Assembly (NCBI GenBank): GCA_964404605.1
Contig: CAYOKT010000123.1
Span: forward strand, 1-6,370
Direction: 5' to 3'
From: CAYOKT01 sp964404605
Lineage (GTDB): Bacteria; Electryoneota; Electryoneia; Electryoneales; Electryoneaceae
DNA length: 6,370 nt
Positions within the stretch are counted from its first letter, which is position 1, and every line of letters begins with the position of its first letter. Of this stretch, positions 1 through 4,742 are shown piece after piece. The notes below the pieces were generated by a model that saw only the letters and a list, made by a program, of their open reading frames with translations, was not told where the DNA came from and made no database searches. A program made the translations under genes and the position numbers.

Positions 1-15
1 CGGGGCGCGTTTTTC

Positions 16-105
<90 letters not shown>

Positions 106-115
106 CGGTCGTTCC

Positions 116-144
116 CGTATCACACCGGAAAGAGCCGCGCTAAA
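116..144 (-). promoter_or_regulatory. possible promoter of the tRNA-Ser gene
   Basis: On the minus strand, upstream of the tRNA, there is a weak TTTAGC (-35-like, 139-144). A 17-base gap separates it from GATACG (-10-like, 116-121), which is preceded by TGT as an extended -10. Only three of six consensus positions match in each hexamer, so this is suggestive only. The position, about 10 bases before the mature tRNA 5' end, is reasonable. The tRNA could instead be reached by read-through from the operon. Confidence 0.2.
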
Positions 145-197
145 CAGCCCGTACCCGGCGAAGCACCGGCAGTACGGCGACTTGACACCCCCCTGCT

Positions 198-211
198 GCC
201 GCTCGAGCGGC
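198..211. repeat. 14-bp perfect palindrome in spacer
   Basis: GCCGCTCGAGCGGC is a perfect inverted repeat in the spacer between the tRNA gene and the cytochrome operon. It could form a 5-bp stem with a TCGA loop or be a binding site for a dimeric protein. No T-tract follows on either strand, so it does not look like an intrinsic terminator. A palindrome of this length can also arise by chance in GC-rich DNA. Confidence 0.3.
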
Positions 212-224
212 CGTGAAACGCAAC

Positions 225-257
225 ACGCCGGGGGGATGTAGGTCGCGCGGCCGGCGT
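225..257 (-). terminator. weak terminator-like hairpin downstream of cytochrome operon
   Basis: A 7-bp perfect inverted repeat (ACGCCGG at 225-231, CCGGCGT at 251-257) encloses a 19-base loop, about 100 bases past the cytochrome stop codon. On the minus strand it is followed by GTTGCGTTTC, which is only mildly T-rich. It could contribute to ending the operon transcript before the tRNA gene. The long loop and poor T-tract keep confidence low. Confidence 0.22.
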
Positions 258-313
258 CAAAGGTAGGGGGCCATGGCCCGGGGAGGCAAACCCCGCGTCG
301 GGCTCCGGTTCCG

Positions 314-342
314 TGACGGGAGGCGCCGCCCGGCCGCCGTCA
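314..342 (-). terminator. hairpin just after the multiheme cytochrome gene
   Basis: Seventeen bases after the cytochrome stop codon, the minus strand can fold into a stem TGACGG/CCGTCA. After a small internal loop a second GGC/GCC pairing extends it, for a hairpin of about 29 nt. Position and stability fit a transcript-end or 3'-stabilising hairpin. No T-run follows, so if termination occurs here it is probably factor-assisted. Confidence 0.33.
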
Positions 343-359
343 TCCCGCCCCGGAGGTGT

Positions 360-2642
360 TTACTCCCGCCCCGAGTTCTTCCGGCGCTCCAAGTCGCGGA
401 TCTTCAGAATCAGCAAGATGTCGAGCAGGATGAAGACGAGCAGCGCGATCCAGAACCCTCGTCTCCGGTAACGGGCTTCCTGGATCCCCGCCTGCCCCTC
501 CTGGTACACCTCGTCGATCAGGGACATCGTCGCGGCCTCGGCGTGGCGGAGGGTGTCGAGGTCGAACCGGTGAACGAGGACGCGCATCTTGGTGAGTTCC
601 GTCCGCGCCTTGTCGAGTTTGACATATCCCTCGTCCACGTTGACGAGGTACGACTCGGCGCGGCGCAGTGACTGGTCCGCGTCGCCCGCGGCCGTCTCGA
701 GCGTGTCCAGCATCCCGCGCACCTGGTCCGGCGGCCCGCCGGGGTCGTGGCACTGCGAGCAGAAGCTGCCTTCCCGGGTGGAGAGCATCTCGTCGCCCGG
801 CTTGAAGATCGCGTGGTTGCCGTGGCAGCTCTCGCAGGGCGGCATGTCGCGCAACTCCCAGATGCCGCGGTGAATGGACTCGCGGAACAGCCTGGCGTTC
901 TGCACGTGGCACTGTCCGCAGACGAAGGAGATCGACCGCAGGCCGGGCGGCAGGACGCCGTGGTTTCCATGGCAGTCGTTGCAGGCCGGCGCGGAGAGAT
1001 CCCCCTCCTTCAGCAGCGCGACCCCGTGCACGCTCTCCCGGTAGCCCTCGAAGGGATCGGTCAGGATTCCGTAGGGGTTCATCCGTTCGGGATTCCCGTG
1101 GCAACGGTCGCAGGTCGCCGGCACGTTCGCATCGTACACCGGCGAGAGCGGGTCTTTCACCTTGCGTATGCCATGGACCCCGTGGCATTCGATGCAGTTG
1201 GCGACATTCCCGTCCTTCGGGTTCCTCCCCAGAGCCCGGCCGTGCCCGCTCAGTTTGAATTTCTCCGCCTGGTCGGTGGGAATCCCGGGGTCGAACTTGC
1301 GCATGTAGTCGGCGTCCGAGTGGCAGCGCCCGCAGTAGTCCGCGACATCACCCGGCCGCCGGGGAACGCCGATGAACCCCTCCGCCCGGCTCATCGCCTC
1401 CTCCCCTTTCAGCAGCGGATTTCCCCCGTGGCACCCCTGGCAGGAGACCTCGCGAATCGCATGAATGTCATCCTGGAACGCACCGGTCAGCTCTTCGTCC
1501 AACTCCTGGTGGCAGGTGATACAACTGCTCTCGGTCAACAGCTCTTCCACCGAGGTCGACAGCCGGCGGCCGATGGCGAGCCCCTTGTCCACCTCCCCTT
1601 TCAGCCGGTCCACGTTGAAGTAGTGCACCGCCCGCCGCGCCCGGTGGAGCTGGTCACGCACCTGCTCGAGCACCGCCAGCTCGCTTTCGACATCCCGGTG
1701 CGCCTTCTCCGCGAGGATCAGCACCTCCTGGCCGCGGAGGTATTCCTCCTCGAGGGTGGCGAGGAGGTTCTTCATCTTGTCGGGCTCCTCTCCCGGGTTG
1801 TGGCACTTCCCGCAGATACTCCCCTCCCCGGTGCCGATCAACCCCAGGCCGGGGCTCCTGATATCGTGGTTGCCATGACAGGTGATGCACACCGGGGCTT
1901 TCGTCACCTCCCAGGCGCGCTTGTGCCTGGACCGGGCGAAGGCCTGCGCCTGGAAGCTGTGGCAGCGCGAGCAGGCCTTGTCGAAGCCGCCCGCCTGCCT
2001 GTTGAAGGTTCCGTGCGCGCCGTGGCAGCCGGTACAGGCGGGCGCCCCGGCGTTCCGCTCATCGAGAAGCGCCCGGCCGTGAACGCTGGAGCGGTACTGG
2101 TTGACGATTTTCGAGGGTATCCCGTAGCGGCCCATCATCTCCGCGTCGGCATGGCAACGGCCGCAGGTCATCGGCACCTGCGTCACCCGCACCGGGCTGT
2201 CCTTCGCGTTCACCCGGTGAACCGGGTGGGGTGTGTGGCAGCCGGTGCAGCCGGGCGCATCGCCCGGCCCGTCGGCGGTTGCGGCGGTCTTGTGGGGTCC
2301 GTGGATGAAGCGCTTCTTCTCCGCGACGTGGCACCCGCCGCAACGTTCCACCGACTTCGCCGCCGTCCAGGGCGGCGGGGCGAAATCGGCCGTCTCGTGC
2401 GCCGCGTCCATGTCCTCCGGGTCCGCCGCCGGGTTCCCGCCGTGGCAGCCGGCGCACGACTTCTCCCCCGCGTGGGGGTCCTGCCCGAACGCCTCCACCA
2501 GCTCCGGGGTCATCTCCGTGTGGCAGGCGACACAGGCATTCTCAGCCCGGGCCTCGAGCGGCTGCGCCGCCTGCAGCCAGAGGGCCGAAGCGAGAAGCGC
2601 CGCGGACGCCACGAATCGAATGTTCACCCCGGAAAACCTCAT
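360..2642 (-). CDS. 18-heme c-type cytochrome, membrane anchored, made of two nine-heme modules
   Basis: A 760-residue periplasmic multiheme cytochrome, likely the electron acceptor subunit of the quinol oxidoreductase encoded just upstream. Residues 1-33 form a signal peptide (hydrophobic core about 10-25, cleavage probably after ARA at 33). Eighteen CXXCH haem sites begin at Cys 37, 63, 101, 132, 160, 203, 224, 252, 277 and at 374, 401, 437, 483, 511, 554, 575, 603, 628. Many extra histidines (for example in CHGNH and SVHG) could serve as distal ligands. Each set of nine is followed by a heme-free, charged, probably helical stretch (about 285-370 and 636-720). Residues 729-748 form a single C-terminal membrane helix, then a basic tail. 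Cytochromes c1 and f share this topology. The ATG at 2642 was chosen because it starts directly before the signal peptide, has AGGGA eight bases upstream (overlapping the cytochrome b stop codon), and lies 11 bases after that gene. The frame is open for 128 codons further upstream, but only as an out-of-frame shadow of cytochrome b. The exact family name is not certain. Confidence 0.95.
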   Translation of the reverse strand: MRFSGVNIRFVASAALLASALWLQAAQPLEARAENACVACHTEMTPELVEAFGQDPHAGEKSCAGCHGGNPAADPEDMDAAHETADFAPPPWTAAKSVERCGGCHVAEKKRFIHGPHKTAATADGPGDAPGCTGCHTPHPVHRVNAKDSPVRVTQVPMTCGRCHADAEMMGRYGIPSKIVNQYRSSVHGRALLDERNAGAPACTGCHGAHGTFNRQAGGFDKACSRCHSFQAQAFARSRHKRAWEVTKAPVCITCHGNHDIRSPGLGLIGTGEGSICGKCHNPGEEPDKMKNLLATLEEEYLRGQEVLILAEKAHRDVESELAVLEQVRDQLHRARRAVHYFNVDRLKGEVDKGLAIGRRLSTSVEELLTESSCITCHQELDEELTGAFQDDIHAIREVSCQGCHGGNPLLKGEEAMSRAEGFIGVPRRPGDVADYCGRCHSDADYMRKFDPGIPTDQAEKFKLSGHGRALGRNPKDGNVANCIECHGVHGIRKVKDPLSPVYDANVPATCDRCHGNPERMNPYGILTDPFEGYRESVHGVALLKEGDLSAPACNDCHGNHGVLPPGLRSISFVCGQCHVQNARLFRESIHRGIWELRDMPPCESCHGNHAIFKPGDEMLSTREGSFCSQCHDPGGPPDQVRGMLDTLETAAGDADQSLRRAESYLVNVDEGYVKLDKARTELTKMRVLVHRFDLDTLRHAEAATMSLIDEVYQEGQAGIQEARYRRRGFWIALLVFILLDILLILKIRDLERRKNSGRE
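492..2534 (-). repeat. protein-level tandem duplication of a nine-heme module
   Basis: Within the cytochrome, residues 37 to about 366 (module A) and 374 to about 717 (module B) repeat the same architecture of nine CXXCH sites plus a helical tail. Heme spacings are 26, 38, 31, 28, 43, 21, 28, 25 in A and 27, 36, 46, 28, 43, 21, 28, 25 in B. From heme 4/13 onward the offset is exactly 351 residues. It persists into the tail, where VHYF..D.L (His 340) matches VHRF..D.L (His 691). Shared landmarks include CHGGNP after heme 2/11, CHGNH after heme 8/17, and EGS.C..CH.PG at heme 9/18. The copies have diverged considerably, so the duplication is old. Confidence 0.9.
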
Positions 2643-2653
2643 GGTTCGGATCC

Positions 2654-3754
2654 CTAATGCCCCGGCAACACGTAGCCCAGGATCGTGAAAACGATGATGA
2701 ACACCAGGTAAAACACCCCCACCGCGGGCGGCAGCCAGTGGCGCTCCTCCCGGCGCGCCCAGCGATCCCAGAAGGGGAGCAGGAGCATGATGAGCGCACC
2801 CGCGGCAAACACCAGGAGCGCGACAACCTTCCCGTTCATCCCCAGCAGGGACCCCGGGAAGTATTTCAACGCCTGGAACATGAAGATGAAGTACCACTCC
2901 GGCCGTATCCCCTCCGGCGTCGGGTCGAAGGCCGAAGCCTTCTCCTGCAGCTCGAGCGGGACGAACACCGAGTCGTACGGGAGATAGACCGCCAGGAACA
3001 TGAGGAGAACGAGACAGAACACCCACACCGCCAGCTCGCGATAGAGGAAATGGGGGATGAACTTCATCGTCTGTTCCGGGGGTTCGCCGATGGGCGAACT
3101 CATCCCCTGTTCCTGCACGAAGTACAGGTGCAGCACCAGGAGAAAGGTGATGCTCATCGGCAGGACCGCGACGTGGATCCCGAAAAAACGGGTCAGGGTG
3201 GCGCCGGTGACATCCTCCCCGCCGCGCAGGAAAACGAGGAGAAACTTGCCGATGAACGGGGTCACGGCGGCGATCTCCGTCCCGACCTTCGTCGCGAAGA
3301 ACGACAGCTTGTTCCAGGGCAGCAGGTAGCCCGAGAAACCGAACCCCATGGCGAGAAACAGCATCAGAACGCCGGTCACCCAGGTCGCTTCCCGGGGCCT
3401 GCGGTAGCCCTTGGTGAACCAGTTGGAGAAGAGATGGAAGAACAGGGAGAGGATCATCAGGTTCGCCGACCAGGCATGAATGTTCCGGATCAGCCAGCCG
3501 AAGGCGACCTCGCTCTCGATGAAGTGCACGCTCTCATAGGCGCTCTGCGCGGTCGGCTTGTAATAGAGGAGAAGGAACAGGCCGGTCACGATCTGGACGA
3601 GCAGGAAGAAGAGGGAGGTCCCGCCGAAGAAGTACCAGAGGAAGTGGCGGCCCCGGGGCACACTCTTCTGCTCGATGTGCTCCTCGATCCCTGCCACCGG
3701 GAACCGCTCCGCGAACCAGCGGTACAGCCGCGTGCCGCGCACCCCGGACTCCAT
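2654..3754 (-). CDS. cytochrome b of a bc/b6f-type quinol:cytochrome c oxidoreductase (fused b6 + subunit IV form)
   Basis: A 366-residue membrane protein that would bind two b hemes and oxidise quinol for the complex. The N-terminal part carries the four heme ligands: His 93 and His 107 in helix B (RNIHAWSA, FFHLF), and His 194 and His 209 in helix D (FGIHVAVLP, LVLHLYF). The second pair is 15 apart, as in plant and cyanobacterial b6, rather than 14 as in mitochondrial cytochrome b. GYLLPW (142-147) is also b6-like. The C-terminal part carries the quinol-oxidation motif PEWY (285-288), followed by FQALKYFPGSLLG. About seven membrane helices are visible (roughly 38-64, 84-112, 124-147, 188-212, 239-258, 304-327, 342-363). 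The b6 and subunit IV parts are joined in one chain. Its ATG overlaps the TGA of the Rieske gene by one base, and GGGAG lies six bases upstream, which implies translational coupling. Names such as petB or qcrB would apply by family. Confidence 0.96.
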   Translation of the reverse strand: MESGVRGTRLYRWFAERFPVAGIEEHIEQKSVPRGRHFLWYFFGGTSLFFLLVQIVTGLFLLLYYKPTAQSAYESVHFIESEVAFGWLIRNIHAWSANLMILSLFFHLFSNWFTKGYRRPREATWVTGVLMLFLAMGFGFSGYLLPWNKLSFFATKVGTEIAAVTPFIGKFLLVFLRGGEDVTGATLTRFFGIHVAVLPMSITFLLVLHLYFVQEQGMSSPIGEPPEQTMKFIPHFLYRELAVWVFCLVLLMFLAVYLPYDSVFVPLELQEKASAFDPTPEGIRPEWYFIFMFQALKYFPGSLLGMNGKVVALLVFAAGALIMLLLPFWDRWARREERHWLPPAVGVFYLVFIIVFTILGYVLPGH

Positions 3755-4215
3755 CAGGCACTCCCGCGCGAGACGATGATCTTGTCGTTGAGAATTTCCA
3801 CATCATACACCGGCAGGGGGCTGGGGGGAGGGCCGGAAAGAACCTTGCCGGTCAGGCTGAAATGGCCGTTGTGACAGGCGCACCAGATGTGCCCGATCTC
3901 CCTGTCGTACTGGACGATGCAGCCGAGGTGGGTACAGACCGCGGAGAGGGAATGGTAGGAGGCCGGGCTGGCGGGGTCGCTCCCCGTGCGGATCAGGATA
4001 GCCGCCTTGCGGTTGAACTCGAAGATCTTGAAGTCCCCTTTCCCCAGCCCGCCGACCTCCAGCACGGTCTTGGAAAGGTTGTTCGCTTCGGCCTGCTTCG
4101 GGGGGATGACGAACCGGAGAATGGGATAGACCGCGAGACCCGCCGCGCTGACACCGGCGGCCGCCAGGATGCGGTCGAGGAACCTGCGCCTCGTGATCGA
4201 GCCTTCATCGCGCAT
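3754..4215 (-). CDS. Rieske [2Fe-2S] protein of the quinol oxidoreductase
   Basis: A 153-residue Rieske protein and first gene of the operon. It would accept one electron from quinol at cytochrome b and pass it to the multiheme cytochrome. The N-terminus has a twin-arginine motif (TRRRFLD, residues 8-14) and one hydrophobic helix (about 15-37), so it is probably Tat-exported with the helix kept as a membrane anchor. Cluster box 1 is CTHLGC (94-99) and box 2 is CACH (112-115). The predicted ligands are Cys 94, His 96, Cys 114 and His 115, with a Cys 99 to Cys 112 disulfide. The proline-rich loop (GPPPSPLPVYDVEI region, 128-141) is typical. Box 2 is unusual: CACHNGHFS replaces the common CPCHGS. 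The ATG at 4215 is the only credible start, since an in-frame TGA lies eight codons upstream and GGGGG sits eight bases before it. Family names petC or qcrA would fit. Confidence 0.96.
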   Translation of the reverse strand: MRDEGSITRRRFLDRILAAAGVSAAGLAVYPILRFVIPPKQAEANNLSKTVLEVGGLGKGDFKIFEFNRKAAILIRTGSDPASPASYHSLSAVCTHLGCIVQYDREIGHIWCACHNGHFSLTGKVLSGPPPSPLPVYDVEILNDKIIVSRGSA

Positions 4216-4302
4216 GAAGTACGCCCCCGACCTCGCTCATTTCGATGGCCCTACCCCGCGCCAATCGTTGAACGGCGAAAAGCCTGCCCTTCAAATTACC
4301 GG

Positions 4303-4308
4303 ATTAAA
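4303..4308 (-). promoter_or_regulatory. possible -10 element for the Rieske-cytochrome operon
   Basis: TTTAAT on the minus strand matches five of six bases of TATAAT. It lies in the AT-rich part of the intergenic region, about 88 bases before the Rieske start codon. No good -35 hexamer sits 16-18 bases upstream, so either an activator is needed or the call is wrong. Confidence 0.2.
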
Positions 4309-4475
4309 ATACTGTGCGCTGAGCGTGCACGAAAGGAAATTGCCGGAAAAAACAAAACATTGGCTTACCTAACTCTTGACCGGTGTCGCCGAGCTCATCG
4401 CTCCCCTCCGAACCCCGGTACGACAAGCCCCGCTTTCATCTTCTCCTCACCTCCCGCGCCTCCCGTCCAGCGAAG

Positions 4476-4576
4476 GGTGGTCCGGGACTTTTTACCGGCC
4501 ATAGCCGCAGGCGCAGGCGGAAAGTCCCGGGTTTCACAGGGACAGGTGGACCGGGCTTCCTGCGGATTCCTGTCCC
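4476..4576. repeat. two adjacent inverted repeats with complementary loops
   Basis: The first inverted repeat is 10 bp and perfect (CCGGGACTTT at 4482-4491, AAAGTCCCGG at 4521-4530; 29-base loop). The second is 8 bp and perfect (GGGACAGG at 4539-4546, CCTGTCCC at 4569-4576; 22-base loop). The first loop holds CCGCAGG (4505-4511), the exact reverse complement of CCTGCGG (4559-4565) in the second loop. A near-direct repeat also spans the block: GGTGGTCCGGGACTT at 4476-4490 and GGTGGACCGGGCTT at 4545-4558. The strand on which this would function is not clear, because both strands fold equally in base-pair terms. I recognise no known riboswitch or RNA family. Confidence 0.5.
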
Positions 4577-4634
4577 ACTTTATAAAGGGAACCTGGAGTC
4601 GGCTTCCCGCCCGGCTGCCGCGAGAAACAGGCCC

Positions 4635-4658
4635 CGGCGCGCCCGGGCGCCGTATTTT
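4635..4658 (+). terminator. terminator-like hairpin with short T-tract
   Basis: On the plus strand CGGCGC (4635-4640) pairs with GCGCCG (4647-4652) around a six-base loop, immediately followed by TATTTT (4653-4658). The short GC stem plus T-rich tail resembles a weak intrinsic terminator or attenuator. It lies about 85 bases before the plus-strand secreted-protein gene, so it could end a small upstream transcript or attenuate the gene's leader. Confidence 0.3.
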
Positions 4659-4742
4659 CCCCTGTCCATCGGTTCAACCGGGCGCGGTGTCCACCCTGCG
4701 AAATATATCACGAGGCCGGCGCCCCAGAAAGGGAGCCGCACG

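Larger units (their letters stand above)
4216..4742. other. divergent intergenic region (527 bases)
   Basis: No convincing protein gene is visible here. The half next to the Rieske gene (about 4265-4375) is AT-rich for this genome and is the best place for promoters. On the plus strand it holds TTGAAC (4268-4273), 17 bases, TCAAAT (4291-4296), each four of six to consensus. On the minus strand it holds TTTAAT (4303-4308). The middle (4476-4590) is dense in inverted and direct repeats, including the palindrome CTTTATAAAG (4578-4587) and a TATAAA on the plus strand. A GC hairpin followed by TATTTT lies at 4635-4658. The last 15 bases hold the ribosome-binding site of the plus-strand gene. Two very short minus-strand frames with good Shine-Dalgarno sequences (4369-4439) are discussed under findings. 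Confidence 0.6.

Noticed and set aside
273..671. 132-codon plus-strand open frame at the end of the cytochrome gene
   Set aside because: It overlaps the 3' end of the cytochrome in antisense, with no Shine-Dalgarno sequence and no recognisable domain.
747..2657. 636-codon open frame on the plus strand antisense to the multiheme cytochrome
   Set aside because: Its sequence is low in recognisable motifs and rich in Arg, Ala, Val and Pro, and it is the exact antisense of a gene with 18 CXXCH motifs. Long antisense frames are expected in high-GC coding DNA.
2643..3026. 128-codon N-terminal extension of the multiheme cytochrome
   Set aside because: It is an out-of-frame reading of the cytochrome b gene. 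The true start at 2642 is marked by a signal peptide and an AGGGA site.
2657..3874. 405-codon plus-strand open frame antisense to cytochrome b
   Set aside because: It is very rich in Glu, Gln, His and Arg as the complement of hydrophobic codons, and the opposite strand encodes an unmistakable cytochrome b.
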